From the NCBI GenBank assembly GCA_022606425.2, contig JAHDVF020000184.1, forward strand, positions 1 through 64,000: 64,000 nt of DNA, in the 5' to 3' direction. Both the position numbers and the translations under genes were made by a program. Under the pieces are notes generated by a model. It had not been told where the DNA came from and ran no database searches. It worked only from the letters and a program-made list of their open reading frames with translations. Source of the stretch: Lepidostoma basale. Its lineage: Eukaryota; Arthropoda; Insecta; Trichoptera; Lepidostomatidae. Below are positions 11,564 to 23,070 of the stretch, piece after piece (within the stretch, counting starts at the first letter, position 1; every line of letters begins with the position of its first letter).

Positions 11564-12575
11564 AGAGTATCTATTAACGGATGACGCTGTCCTACTTGCA
11601 GACAACGAGCAGGAACTACAATTCCTGGTGAATAGTATGTATGAGGTATGCATGCGAATTTATCTGATAATAAATGTGAATAAGTCGCTCTTTACATCAT
11701 GACAGCATGAGCCAAATCGATGTAAAGGGTATTATAGCTATCATTGTTATTCTCGTGATATGTGATAGGTAGCTAATCTATCACCATTTTATTGTCACGT
11801 GAATTCTACACCAGACCAAAGACAGTGTGACAATCACACTGCCCTCGCCAGGAATCGAACCCGGAACCTTCGGGGTGGCAGTCAATGCACTCACCACTCG
11901 GCCACAAAGGTCATCATGACAGTCGGTAAAATTAGCGTGAATGGTGAAAATTGGAGCAAGTGGATGAGTTCGTGTACTTGGGTAGTATGTTTACAAAAGA
12001 CAGGCGAGTGGAGAGGGATATTGAAAGAAGGGTTGGGGCAGGCAACAAAGTGCAAAAAATGTATCTAAAAATGCACAAAATGACAGTGCACAATGGTGGA
12101 AGCATGGAACTGGCATAAGTAGGATGAAAGAAGAATTAATTGCAGTAGAAATGAGATCTCTTAGACGAGTGTGTGAATACTCTGTGTATGATAGAGTGTC
12201 GAATGAAAATATAAGAAGTGAATGCGGTGCTAATGATGGTGTTTTGAACAAATAATGAAAGGATCATTAAGATGGTTTGGACATATGGAAAAAATGAATG
12301 AAGAAAGAATGTTAAAAAAATTATATGTTAACGATATAAATGGAACTAGAAATAGATAAAGACAGAGGAAAACGTGACACGATCAAATAAATCAAATATT
12401 GAATGTCGGCCACGTGAGGAATCAGAGAAATCGACGCGCGTGCATGACACGATGTATGAATGTTGAGGAAGCGAGAGAAATATGTCAGGAAATAAAATTG
12501 TGACAATCCATTCTTTCTGTCTACCCCTTCGGGGAGTCGGCGTGATGGTTAGTTAGTTAGTTAGTTTTTTTATTT
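11564..12575 (+). mobile_element. RTE-like LINE, pol C-terminal half (subfamily a), split by a SINE
   Basis: Begins in the reverse transcriptase palm: LTDDAVLLAD is the YADD active-site block with the first two residues changed. It continues through INVNKSLF, is interrupted by a SINE at 11706-11911, and resumes with VYLGSMFT, ERRVGAGNK, EMRSLRRVCEYSVYDRVSNENI, and GSLRWFGHME. It ends in CTACCCCTTCGGGGAG and GATGGTTAGTTAGTTAGTTAG. Many frameshifts and stops; 5' truncated. One of the two most complete subfamily a copies here. Confidence 0.8.
11706..11911 (-). mobile_element. tRNA-derived SINE with 11-bp target duplication
   Basis: Read on the minus strand, the head GACCTTTGTGGCCGAGTGG holds a pol III A box and GGTTCGATTCCTGG a B box, as in a Leu/Ser-type tRNA. 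The body runs through CAGTGTGATTGTCACACTG and CACGTGACAATAAAA to GATAGATTAGCTACC. CATCATGACAG at 11695-11705 and 11912-11922 flank it exactly, marking insertion into the LINE. See 41624-41850 for the best-preserved member. Confidence 0.8.
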
Positions 12576-12639
12576 ATTTTCTAGACGTTTACTTATATTT
12601 CTGGGCAAAGACATTTTCAACTAAATAAGGCATTATAAA

Positions 12640-13845
12640 ATCTTTCGAATGAAGCACTTAATTTATGGTGTGGCATTGTTAAAAATAATATTAAAATACT
12701 TTTACTAGTTTCAACGCCATTTCACTTTTGTTGAAACAAAATAAACTAAAAATGAATTTTCATGTTAAAGGTTAATTATTAGTTTATTTTGTAACCCTTA
12801 AATACGAGTATAATGAAACCTCAAGAAATCAAACGTTTTATACTAATTTTTATTATTTCATATGGAGTTTAACCTTATTGTTTAAGAAACGATGGAATAA
12901 ATAATAAGACAAATATATTTTAAATAAAATAAATGTAAGATCACAACAACTGTTTCGCAATATTTTTTTATTTAATAATATTCAATATAACACATAAGTT
13001 TACACTACAATTTAAAGTGAAAAATTTATGTAATGCATAATAAAAATGAATTGATTAACTTTATTCTTAAAATCGTACCACAACAATCTATGTTTGATAC
13101 TCTGCAACTGGAAATACCAATTAAAGGTCAACTGTATAAAAAAATACATCCCTTTGTAAAATCACCCGTTTGTCATTTAAAACTTACAATAAGTTAAGAA
13201 AAACAATGGTTTAAAAATGCTTTATTGCAGTTAAAAAGAAATTGTATGTGTGTAAAATATGTTTTACCTTTCTGCACGTGACCATTGATTTCGCTGTCTC
13301 ATTTCAAAATCGCAATCATATCGAGCTATGCGAATTGAATAACAGCTGTTTTTGACGTGTACTTCCAATATGGGGGCGATGATCGGAAACCTGTTTCTAT
13401 GGGACTCGTTTGTATTGAGCTCGAGAGTGCGGTACGGTAGAGTAGATTTGATTAAAATTCTTCGCGATCCGTTCGAGAAGCAAGTAAAATGAAATACTGC
13501 GAAGTGCGTCTGAATAGTTTATATCGAATTCACTTCGCTTTTAAGTCTTCTTGTAAAAGGAACTTTTTTTGGTGTACTCGGTTAAGCCAGGTAAAGAATT
13601 CTACCAAATTGAACATACTGACTATTCTAACACATTCGGCATTTCAAATATATATACCGCAAAGATCTGACATTTATTTTTTATGATCTTTTCGCCACCT
13701 ATATGCATTAATGACATTAATAAGGTTTGGTTCAAGAATACATTATTTTAACATATTTTTTAATTGAAAAAAGTTTTTAAAAACACAATTACAAAAACAT
13801 TAATCGCCACGCCTTCTTTCTAAATGGGTAAAGTAAAATGATGGA
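12640..13845. other. AT-rich sequence with two element ends
   Basis: 12645-12740 carries the left end of family E (ATGAAGCACTTAATTTATGG), and 12833-12890 the outer end of family B (CATATGGAGTTTAACC). The rest, including a less AT-rich patch at 13260-13520, is unrecognised. Confidence 0.35.
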
Positions 13846-13849
13846 CCCA

Positions 13850-14235
13850 CTTATCACGATTTCGTTATATTTAATACACCGTGTCATGTACGCACGTCTA
13901 TTTCTCCGACTCTAAATATTTGAATGATTGAATCATGACACGTTTTCCTCAGTCTTCCTCTATTTCTTATTCCATATCGTTAACACATGCTTTATTTGTC
14001 GTTATTTTTCCATTCATGCTTTGCATGTGTCCACACCATCTTTCTAACTTATTCGTTTTATTGTTCATAATATTTAACACTGCATTCAATTCTTACATTT
14101 AAATTTGATACTATAATATACCTACACATGGTAATAAAAAATAAAAAAGGATATATATGGATTTAAAAGATATTAATCTTTGATATCTCATTTCTACTGG
14201 ATTTATTCTACTTTCCTCTATCTTATGATAGTTTC
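13850..14235 (-). mobile_element. RTE-like LINE fragment (subfamily a), decayed
   Basis: The plus strand carries ACGTTTTCCTCAGTCTTCCT, TTTCCATTCATGC and TGTGTCCACACCATC, complementary to the GRPRKTW and RWFGHM blocks of the subfamily. The frame is heavily broken and the tail is missing. Confidence 0.6.
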
Positions 14236-14820
14236 ATGTTCCATGTTTATATGGCTGTTGTATTATACCTTCTCAAGAAAGTTAACGAAATGAGTAAATA
14301 TATACCAAAATAAAATAATAAAATAATGTTACTTTTAAACATCTAGGAAAGAATACGATTTGAAAAAATTTTTATTTTATTATTCTCGTACAAAAGACCT
14401 TTCCGAAATACGTAATTAATCGTATCTCATAATTGAATAACCCAAGCCAAAAAATATTTTACAATATATTAAAATATAATATATAATGTGTACTTGATTA
14501 AAGTCAATACGAGTTTTTAAGCGACTAAAAACTGTGAAGAAAATGTAAATTCATTTATATGATATAGACCGATGGTCAATACAAATAGGCAAACCTTATG
14601 GATAGGGTGGCATTGTTTGACCTTTTGTGTTCTCGCATGCTCAGGCTGTTCACAGTCCCTTGAGTCGATCCTGTTATCCTTGAAGTAATGTACTGACCCT
14701 AATATATTACGTGTACATACGAATGTGTATTGGTTTCATACATACCGAGATATGTAATGTTTATCAACTATATTGTATTTAATAAGGACTAAATGTATGT
14801 TATTTAAAGATAAATTATAT
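14236..14820. other. AT-rich sequence, no gene seen
   Basis: Nothing recognised. Confidence 0.4.
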
Positions 14821-14821
14821 T

Positions 14822-15250
14822 TAACTAACTAACTAACTAACCATCATGCCGTTTCTGGCCTGCTACACTTTTCTTTCCTGACATATTTCTCGTGTCATAC
14901 ATCGTGTCATGCACGCGCTTCGATTTCTCTGACTCCTCACATGGCCGACACTCAATATTTGATTAATTTGATCGTGCCACATTTTCCTCGGTCTTCCTCT
15001 ATTTCTGGTTTCATTTACATCGTGACGTCACGTTATAACATATAATTTTTTTACCATTCTTTTTTCATTCATTCTTTCCATATGTCCAAACCATCTTAAT
15101 GATCCTTTCATTATTTTGTTCATGACACCATCATTGGCACCGCATTCACTTCTTATATTTTCATTCGACACTCTATCATACACAGAGTATCCACACATTC
15201 GTCTAAGAGATCTCATTTCTACTGCATTTATTCTACTTTCATCCTTCTAA
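14822..15250 (-). mobile_element. RTE-like LINE 3' end (subfamily a)
   Basis: Starts on the plus strand with the tail TAACTAACTAACTAACCA and reads back on the minus strand. The frame 15216-15028 has MRSLRRMCGYSVYDRVSNENI, GSLRWFGHMERMNEKRMVKK. It is closest to the 11564-12575 copy by this peptide. 5' truncated, broken after MVKKLY. Confidence 0.8.
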
Positions 15251-16135
15251 ATTATATTTAAGGTGAATGATATATTTTGCCGAAGAATACTTTTTTAGAG
15301 AGATTAATTGATAATGTTCCTAAAAAGACACAACATTTAAGTTCAAGAAAATAGAATAAAACTTCTATAAAGTAGAATTAAATAAAGTAAATGAAGCTAG
15401 CCGCCCTATGGGGTTAAGAAGTTTTATATCACTTATCAAGAAACTCACTCCCACTCATGAGGAAGCAGGTCGCACTTTGGGGGTTGAGGAATTTAACATG
15501 GCTAATCAAGAAACTCTCAGTGTCCAGCACCGCGGGTAAATGATGAATTTAACGCCATAAAGTGAGTATTAAGGTAGATATATAAATAAATCAGTACCCA
15601 CGATATTTACAGATGTACCAAATAGGGTTTATATTTTATAAGTCCCGAGGGACGCAATGTAAAATAATCTATCTCTTTAATTTGACGACCTGTATTACTC
15701 CCCGAGGTGAAACCCTCATTGAGAACAATTAGTATGATGATGAATCCGATAGCGACTTGGCAGGGACCGAAAGTCCTCGACGAGTTTTCCTCATTAACCT
15801 TAATTTACATCCGAATGTGCCTTGAGAAAGAAGGCGCTGCATTTAGGCGGCGGGTGGCTGGCTGAAAACATTCGTTCGCTAGTTAAATTTGCATTTTGTA
15901 TGTTGGCTAGGGACAGTTGTGTTTACTCGGAGCTATTTCGTTTGCCATCTTTATTTGCCTATAAACATTTCATGGCTGAAACGCGTGATTTTATTTAAAA
16001 AGTTAAACAGTCAGCGGACTAATGGGCGGACGTTTAATTTACGTATACGGTGTACACAACACTACGGTTTAACTGATTCATAAAATTCCGCGAATGGGAA
16101 ATTGAACTCATTTCAGAAAGACGTTGGACACATGC
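15251..16135. other. Unique-looking sequence with a short imperfect duplication
   Basis: At 15410-15530 two blocks of about 50 bases resemble each other (GGGGTTAAGAAGTTTTATAT... and GGGGGTTGAGGAATTTAACA..., both followed by ATCAAGAAACTC). 15640-15900 is less AT-rich with no frame of interest. Confidence 0.35.
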
Positions 16136-16139
16136 AAAT

Positions 16140-16365
16140 AATTAATGAAGTAATAGTGGTCATGAAAGTAAACGTCAACGTTGTAAATGGAACAAGCGAG
16201 GAAGACCGAGGAAAACGTGACACGAACAAATGAATCGAATATTAAATATCGGGCACACGACGTGCATGCATGACACTATATTTAGATGTTTAGTAATCGA
16301 GAACGGTAATGTAATACAGTGTAACAGCCATTTTTCTACATACCCCATTGGAAAAATGTTGGAAT
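16140..16365 (+). mobile_element. RTE-like LINE 3' end (subfamily a), decayed
   Basis: AACGTTGTAAATGGAACAAG, GGAAGACCGAGGAAAACGTG and GACGTGCATGCATGACAC match the subfamily C-terminus. The 3' end (CTACATACCCCATTGG) is weak and the simple-repeat tail is lost. Confidence 0.6.
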
Positions 16366-16479
16366 ACTTAGTAATTTAAGAATGTACCCGTTAATGACAA
16401 ATAACACAAATATATGAAGAGATATTACTGATTATCTAGTATTGACTTAGCTAGGGCAGTTCTTTAAAATAACGTAATT

Positions 16480-16905
16480 TCTTCTTCTTCTTCTTCTTTC
16501 GATGCCGTGTCAGGTGCCCCCAACGTTGGCGATCACTGCAGCAAAGGCATCTCTGTCCTACGCCACTTGGAACAGGATCTGAACTATTGTAAGTCCTGTC
16601 CACTCTTTAATATTCCGCATTCAGGATAGCTGCCTTCTACCAACTCCCCGACGTCCCTCCACTTTACCCATTAATATCAGTCGGAGGAGGTGGTAATTTT
16701 CTCCCCTTAGCACATGACCCAAATACTCGTATAAGACCTTTTTAATTTTCATATTCGACAACAGCTTTCTATTGCTCTGGCTCTCTGAAGTACGTCTGCA
16801 TTACTGACCCTATCGGTCCACGGTATACGGAGCATTCTTCAGTATATCCACATCTCGAACGCCTCCAACCGGTGCATTACATTCACTTTTAGAGTCCAGG
16901 TTTAG
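16480..16905 (-). mobile_element. RTE-like LINE 3' end (subfamily c)
   Basis: The plus strand begins with TTCTTCTTCTTCTTCTTTC, the complement of a GAA-repeat tail. The minus strand encodes the same C-terminus as 22690-23070 (AQDRDRFAEVIANVGG equivalent) and continues towards the thumb region. Several frame breaks. Confidence 0.7.
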
Positions 16906-17250
16906 TCATTTGAAATATCAAAAATATGATTTATGTAAGTATGTGCAGGTTGATTAGATACTGGAAAAGGCATAACAATATGAGAGCGTGAATTTCTTTT
17001 CCATAAGTATATTCATAAATTTAAGAATGTACGGATTGTGCACTATCGAGATCAGGCGCGTAACATCTCTGTATTAGGGACTCATAAAATATGTACTCCA
17101 AAAGCTGTGAGTACGTTGGCGTACGAGAAAATTGTAATTATATTGCTTGAGGGATACTTGGCTTCCGATTCGGGTATCACATAATATTGTTTGACAAAGC
17201 AATGTTGAATAACGGTATTTCAAATTGAAGTGTACAATCTAACATCATTA
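16906..17250. other. No gene seen
   Basis: Nothing recognised. Confidence 0.4.
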
Positions 17251-17255
17251 CCAAC

Positions 17256-18305
17256 CATTTCATTTCATTTCATTTATTTTAATAAAAATTACAAACATTA
17301 CAGACATATTTCCAGATCGTTTGCAATTGCATTATAAGAATTTAAAAGAGAAGCATAAGAACATATAAATAAAATAAAAAAGTTTAAGAATTAGAAATAA
17401 TCATAACATAGATATTGCATCCCTGAGGCAACTCACACTATCACGAAATATGTCGACCTCCGAGGCCATCCGATTAAGCAATAAGATTGCTCTACCCACA
17501 GGCATAACCATTGGCAGGTTGGTTCTGCAGCGTGGCAAATAACACAATCTGTGCTGTCTCTGACGAAGGTAATTATCAGGGACAAATAGACCTACATCAC
17601 TCAGGACATCCGAGTTCTGTATACGGCCGCCAATCAGCTGAAAGATGTGAACTCCCAAGTGAATGTTCCTCCTTCACTCCAATGATTGGTAGCTTAGCAT
17701 ACCTAGCAAGAATTCAGTCGGAAAGAGCCACGGGTAATAACCGCGCTCCTTGAGGTAAAGAAAGCGCAGAAATTTTTTCTGCACTCGCTCCACCATCAGA
17801 GAATATCGGATCCCAGGCGGTGACCAAATAACGTAACTATATTCCAGCCATCTTCTCACCAGGGAATTATACAACACCCGAAGTACCTGTGTGTTCGAAA
17901 ATATCTTGGCATTCCTAAAAACAAATCAAAGCATTTTAATGGAACTATAACATAGAGCAACTATGTGAAGATTGAACGATAATTGAGCATCGAACAGAAC
18001 ACCGAGATCTCTGGATGTAGACGCTCTTTCAAGCTGTACCCCATCCATAAGATAGCGAAAGTATAATGTTTTCGATGCCCGTGTGTATGACATAACAAAG
18101 CACTTGGAGACGTTGAAGAATAATTTGTTACGTTTACTCCATTGGGTTATGCTCTGAATGTCACACTGAAGCTTCAAGCAATCTGAGGGATTCTCTATTT
18201 CAGAGAAAACTTTTATGTCATCAGCAAATAATAAAAAATTTGAAAACATTATTTCGTTAGAAATATCATTTATAAATATCGTATCGAATAACCATATCAA
18301 TCAGT
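17256..18305 (-). mobile_element. Jockey/CR1-like LINE, pol C-terminal part
   Basis: Minus strand. The frame 18300-17926 includes the palm motif LLFADDIKVFSE (FADD about 18228-18217) and LFFNVSKC, then RDLGVLFDAQLSF. 17877-17674 has LYNSLVRRWLEYSYVIWSP, 17658-17401 has VPDNYLRQRQHRLCYLP ending at SML. The 3' end carries TTTCATTTCATTTCATTT on the plus strand. Two frame breaks separate the pieces. It is a diverged relative of the copies at 37583-38336, 38656-39150 and 47881-48700. The clade (Jockey versus CR1) is not resolved. Confidence 0.8.
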
Positions 18306-18519
18306 ATATGCCATCTTATATATTATTAATAAACGAAATGTTCAATCTATTGATATGTGATAAACCTTAGTTAGAAATATAGTTGTATAAAAAAAAACTG
18401 GTCCAAGTTAAAGCATAAAAATTGGAGAACCATCTTCAGGCGTTATCTAGCAATGTAAGATAATAGGGTAGCCTTTCACATTGCATTCATAAAGATTTTC
18501 TGCTTAATGCTTACACTTA

Positions 18520-18782
18520 ATCTTAATAGATGGCGCTAGTGTAGATTGAACAAAAATATGTGAAGTGTTCCTCAACATATTAGCTTATATAGATCTTTCA
18601 AAAATTTGTCAGACGTGGTGGTCGTAAGAAGGGCGGAATGGGAAATGTTGTATTACATAAAGCGATCGCTTAACCCAACCAATGACAGGTCATAAGTCCT
18701 GTAAACGCCTCGACGTCCATATTCTGTTTCCAAAAAACAAATTACATCTTCGTCTCTATTGAGATAAAATTAATCCTTAAAT
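18520..18782 (+). repeat. Unclassified dispersed repeat U1, copy 1
   Basis: About 260 bases from TCTTAATAGATGGCGCTAGTG to TTGAGATAAAATTAATCC recur at 29982-30237 in the same orientation. Shared blocks include AAAAATTTGTCAGACGT, CCCAACCAATGACAGGTCAT and TCCTGTAAACGCCTCGAC. No pol III boxes or coding capacity seen, so it may be a MITE, a SINE of another kind or an LTR piece. Confidence 0.6.
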
Positions 18783-18869
18783 ATAGTACAAATATACCAT
18801 AAACATACAGTCTAGAGACAACTACCCTCACAACAAAGTGTTTATAAAATGCAAATTATCATCCACGGA

Positions 18870-19160
18870 GAGCAAATGCTCGGTTCGAGTCTTCGGTATG
18901 AAATTCGAAATGAAGAAATTAGACGTCGAACCAAAATTGTCGAAAATATGGATCGTACAGCTTAATTGAAATAGCAATGTGCTGGACATGTAGCCAGACA
19001 GGGCAGTACCAGATGGACACCCGGATTACATCAATGGAGGCTTTAGACAAAAAAAATAGCGTCGGTAGGCCACTTAAAATATGAATTAATGATAATGACG
19101 TTGCCCGTACAGCTAGGACTACCTGGATGCAGAAGGGACAAGAGAGAAGAAGGAAATATC
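18870..19160 (+). mobile_element. RTE-like LINE 3' end (subfamily e), decayed
   Basis: Translation gives YEIRNEEIRRRTKIVENMDR, then QCAGHVARQGSTRWTPG, then GCRRDKREEG. These are the DRIRNE..., AGHVAR and final blocks of the subfamily seen at 530-880. Stops interrupt it. Confidence 0.6.
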
Positions 19161-19189
19161 GTTATAATTTTGTCACACCCGTTAATTTA

Positions 19190-19440
19190 TTAATATTTAC
19201 ATATTGGTGATGGGGAAGAATGAGAAGACGCTACTGTAGATATCATGTCGAAAGTGCATGTTCTGAAAGAGTAATAAATATAGCCGCAAATAAAGTACAA
19301 ACAGGAAATCTACCTGCAGGAAGACTACCTAAAAGATGTTGACAGTTGGACATCTGCATCCAAGGAACAGGCTCCGAGAAATAACAGGACACAGTCCTAA
19401 ATAAAGCAGCAGAAGAAGAAGAAGATACTGGTGCAGTGCA
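19190..19440 (+). mobile_element. RTE-like LINE 3' end with GAA-repeat tail
   Basis: WGRMRRRYCRYHVESA, then GNLPAGRLPKR, ending in AGCAGAAGAAGAAGAAG. The layout (charged block, GRP/GRLPKR block, GAA tail) matches the other RTE-like ends; the subfamily is unclear. Confidence 0.55.
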
Positions 19441-19472
19441 CCTTGTATTACATAATTGATTAATTAATATTA

Positions 19473-19574
19473 ACGACCTTCGTGACCGAGTGGTAAGTGC
19501 TAAGACTGCCACGCCCAAGGTCTCGGGTTCTATTCCCGGCGATGACAGTGATTATCAAACTGTGTTTGGTCTAT
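19473..19574 (+). mobile_element. tRNA-derived SINE, 3' truncated
   Basis: CGACCTTCGTGACCGAGTGG (A box) and GGTTCTATTCCCGG (B box) mark the tRNA-like head. The copy stops after GTGTTTGGTCTAT, where a LINE tail abuts. Confidence 0.75.
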
Positions 19575-19705
19575 CCTTCTTCTTCTTCTTTTTCCTCTTA
19601 GTTTAGGTCGTATGATCTGTTTGTGACGGTGGGCTGTCGTGGGATGATGATGTCCAGCCATCTCTCCATCTCTGTGGTGGCCTTCCTGGTAATCCCTTGC
19701 TGCTT
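19575..19705 (-). mobile_element. RTE-like LINE 3' end (subfamily d)
   Basis: The plus strand starts CCTTCTTCTTCTTTTTCC (GAA tail complement); minus-strand translation gives ATTEMERWLD and TNRSYDLN, paralleling the RWRDSWI and final TDRQIYQ blocks of 24170-25015. Confidence 0.55.
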
Positions 19706-20635
19706 GGGTTTTCTTCTTTAACAATTTTTGCAATTCTTGTTTACTTATATACATGTATGTAATATTTAAGTATAATAAAGGAATATCGAAAATCTAAAGA
19801 TAGATTTTATTAATTTTTAATAAAATTTATTATACTCCATTCATAGAGATATAACATTACAGAATATTAATATGTATATTTTAAAAAATAACTGTGCAGG
19901 ATTTATAATTTGGGTAAGACAATGAAAAATGAGCAGATTTCATTTGAGAGGAAGCAAGTCTGAATACAAAACATTTTTTGCAATATATTTACTATTCAAA
20001 CCGCAAAACTACAGGTCGGGTAAAATATGAAGGAGATAAATACAAATTCTGTTGTAAAAACCTGTCTTTTTCTGCGCGGGATAGACAGATTTATGTATCG
20101 ATTCTTCAAAACACACACGCCGATATGATTAAGTTCATGGTTCAAACAGCAAAATGATTTTCAATTTTTCCACAACACCTATTCGTGCCGGGAGAAAACC
20201 CGAATGTTCGCCTATCGGAGCCCTGACAGATGGATAGTCAATCATTTTCGTGCTTTAGGTGAAGGGTTCGACGGAATAAACGGGAAATTCGTATGACGGA
20301 CGTCGCTCGCGTCGGGGGTAAATTAAATGGAAATTTCGCTGTTACTTTTCACCGGGTGGGAACACCAAATGTCTATACACTTTGACATGTTATTATGAAT
20401 AAAGTTAGCTTCGACTAATAATCGTATTATACGGGCTTATGATTTGCAATTGTTGTTAAATTAACTAACTAATCGACACTTTGCCTTGGAAACATTCAGT
20501 AGAGACCTGAATAATTTAATGTCCTCTCACATTACACTATAACAAATGTTATGAATGAACGCTAAATGACTACGAATTGAGGTTCACCGGTTTTGATTTC
20601 AAATAAAACTTAAATAGATTTTTTTTTAACCCATC
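19706..20635. other. No gene seen; one GC-richer patch
   Basis: 20040-20350 is less AT-rich than its surroundings without a frame or repeat match here. It could be unique host non-coding sequence. Confidence 0.35.
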
Positions 20636-20639
20636 TTTT

Positions 20640-21225
20640 TCTTTTTTATAAATGGCGCACTCAAAGTCATTACTGCAAATAGAAATATATCCACAGAAGC
20701 AAAGATGGCAGTACACAATGGAGTTCTAGTGCCAACCCTCATGTATGGAAGTGAAGCTTGGAGCTGGCAAAAGAAGGATGAAAGCAGGATAAACGCCGTA
20801 GAAATGAGATCACTAAGAAGAATGTGCGGGAAAACGTTGTATAATAGAATACCGAACGATGAAATAAGAAATAAATGGAAGGCAGATGACTGCATCATGA
20901 ATAAAATTAAAAAAGGATCCCTGAGATGGTTCGGACATATGGAACGAATGGATGAGAGTAGAATGGTTAAAAAGTTGTACACAAGCAGCGTGAGTGGGAA
21001 AAGAAGCCGAGGACGACCGAGGAAAACATGGCATGACCAAATTAATCAATTACTAAAAGGCGGCCACTTTCGAAGTCGGAACAATCGACGTGCGTGCATG
21101 GTACGATGTATGGATGTAGAGGAATCTCGAGAGGTATGCCAGGACAGGCCAGTGTGGCGATCCATCCTCTCTGCCTACCCCTCCGGGGAAATGGTGTGAT
21201 GGTTAGTTAGTTAGTTTTTAGTTAG
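20640..21225 (+). mobile_element. RTE-like LINE 3' end (subfamily a), long open C-terminus
   Basis: The frame 20705-21199 (164 codons) is uninterrupted to its natural stop: MAVHNGVLVPTLMYGSEAW, MRSLRRMCGKTLYN, GSLRWFGHMERMDESRMVKK, KRSRGRPRKTWHDQINQL, then CQDRPVWRSILSAYPSGEM. The tail GATGGTTAGTTAGTTAG follows. 5' truncated upstream of the thumb region, so it lacks endonuclease and active site. Among the best conserved subfamily a copies here. Confidence 0.85.
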
Positions 21226-21235
21226 TTTTTTTCTT

Positions 21236-21530
21236 TTTTAGCCGTCTCTCCACTGCTGGATACAGGTCTCTTCCAACGTATTCCATTTTTCCGGACTTAG
21301 TCCGACATGCATCCACCGTTTGCCTCCGACTGGAATTAGGTCATCAGATCATCTTTTTAGGGGTCGACCAATGTGCATTTTTGCCTCCCACTGTCTCCAC
21401 GTCAATTACGTCTGGGTGGCCATCTCTCTGTTCTCTGTCTGGCGACATGTTCTGCCCATTTCAACTTTATTTTGGCAACTCGGTCCATTATATCGACAAG
21501 TTTTTTTCGACGTCAGATTTCGTTAATTAA
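21236..21530 (-). mobile_element. RTE-like LINE 3' end (subfamily e)
   Basis: Minus-strand translation ends EKWNTLEETCIQQWRD, with HIGRPLKR, a stop, SDDL before it. The end CCACTGCTGGATACAGG is the counterpart of CCACTGCTGAACGTAGG at 551-567. It abuts the tail of the preceding LINE tail-to-tail. Confidence 0.65.
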
Positions 21531-21767
21531 CATACATAAGTAAACCGAAATCAAAATTCTATCAGCAAAAGCAAAAAAATTCAGCTTTACTGTGTTTTTG
21601 TTAAGTGAAGGCAGAATTATTATAGTATGATAGAAATTAGATTCCACAAGCCAGGGAACGACAAAATCATTAATCAAAGGAGCCAAATATCAATAGACTA
21701 GGGATTAGATTTTTCATGAGAGCAAAATTTTATTGAAAGGATACTTTTTAAAAATCTTATTTAACAT

Positions 21768-22235
21768 ACTAACTAACTAACCATCACGCCGTCTCCCCAG
21801 AGGGGTAGGCAGAGAGAATGGACCGTCACACTGTTCTGCCCTGATATACTACTCGCTTCCTCTACATTCATACATCTTGTGCACGAACGTCGATTTCTCC
21901 GACACCTCACGTGACCGACACTTTATAATTTATTGATTTGATTGTGCCACGTTTTCCTCGGTCTTCCTTTTTTTCTAGCTCCGTTCACGTCGTTAAATAC
22001 TTTCTTTACATTCCGTCTTCACTCATTTTTTCCATGTGTCCAAACCATCTTTACGACCCTTTCATTATTTTGTTCATAACACAATTATTCGCACCGCATT
22101 CACTTCTGGTAGTTTCATTTGATACTCTATCATAGTTTTTTACCACCCCTGATCTGCATTTACCACACATTCGTCTTAGAGATCTCATTTTTACTGCATT
22201 TATTCTACTTTCATCCTTTCTACAATCTTATTTAA
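21768..22235 (-). mobile_element. RTE-like LINE 3' end (subfamily a) with a short insertion
   Basis: The tail TAACTAACTAACCATCACG opens the copy on the plus strand. The minus strand carries the AYPSGE, GRPRKTW and GSLRWFGHM equivalents. About 27 foreign bases (TTTACCACCCCTGATCTGCA) near 22137-22163 interrupt the RRMCGK block; a similar ACCCCTGATCTGCAT occurs at 25067. Confidence 0.75.
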
Positions 22236-22689
22236 TGTCAAACAATCTTGCAATCTTATTTAATGTTAAAAAATATTTTTAATGTGAATTTCCTAAGAAT
22301 GCTTTGAAAAGGCGGGTTTTTTAAAAATATTATTTCAGGGGCGATTTCATTATCTCGTCATAAAACTAAAGACTTTTATATTAAATTTAATTGAAAAATA
22401 TTGTATTTCAAACACGTCATCCTCTGCCTGCACCTTTGGACAATAGGGCGATTGTATATGCTTAGAAACAGGTTTAGCAAATAGACAATTGATGATTTGT
22501 TTACTTTTGCAAAAGGATAAATATATAAATATGTGTGTTATAATAACATATTTTTATATGTTATCTTTAGTTTAATTCAAATAAAAAAAAATAACACAAA
22601 AACGACTTTGAAGATATAATAAAAATTTAAACCTTTTAACTAATGATACGCGTCATACATTTAAAAAATATTGTGAGAATAATACATTT
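22236..22689. other. AT-rich sequence, no gene seen
   Basis: Nothing recognised. Confidence 0.4.
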
Positions 22690-23070
22690 TTAAATCTGTG
22701 AATTAGTGTTTTATAATCGCCGAATGCTCAGAGTACCCTGGACACACATGGTTAACAATACCGAAGTCCTGAGGCGAGCTAGAGTTGACAGGGAACTATT
22801 ATCAACTATCAAGGTTCGAAATATCTCACATCTGGGTCATATACTGCGTGAGGAAATGTATCACCTTCTCCAACTGATATTGGAGGGGAAATTTGAGGGA
22901 TGCCGAGGGCCCGGTAGGAGACAAATGTCCTGGCTGCGAAACGTGAGGGGGTAGACTGGCATCCGAAGTGTGGAGGAGATGTTCCGAGCGGCGCAGGATA
23001 GGGACAGGTTCGCCGAAGTGATCGCCAACGTTGGGGGGACCCGACAGGGCACTTGAAGAAGAAGAATCAG
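22690..23070 (+). mobile_element. RTE-like LINE 3' end (subfamily c)
   Basis: The frame 22706-22954 contains MLRVPWTHMVNNTEVLRRA, LGHILREEMYHLLQLILEGK and GPGRRQMSWLRNVRG; after a stop it continues TGIRSVEEMFRAAQDRDRFA and ends in a GAAGAAGAA tail. Same subfamily as 16480-16905 (minus). 5' truncated. Confidence 0.8.
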
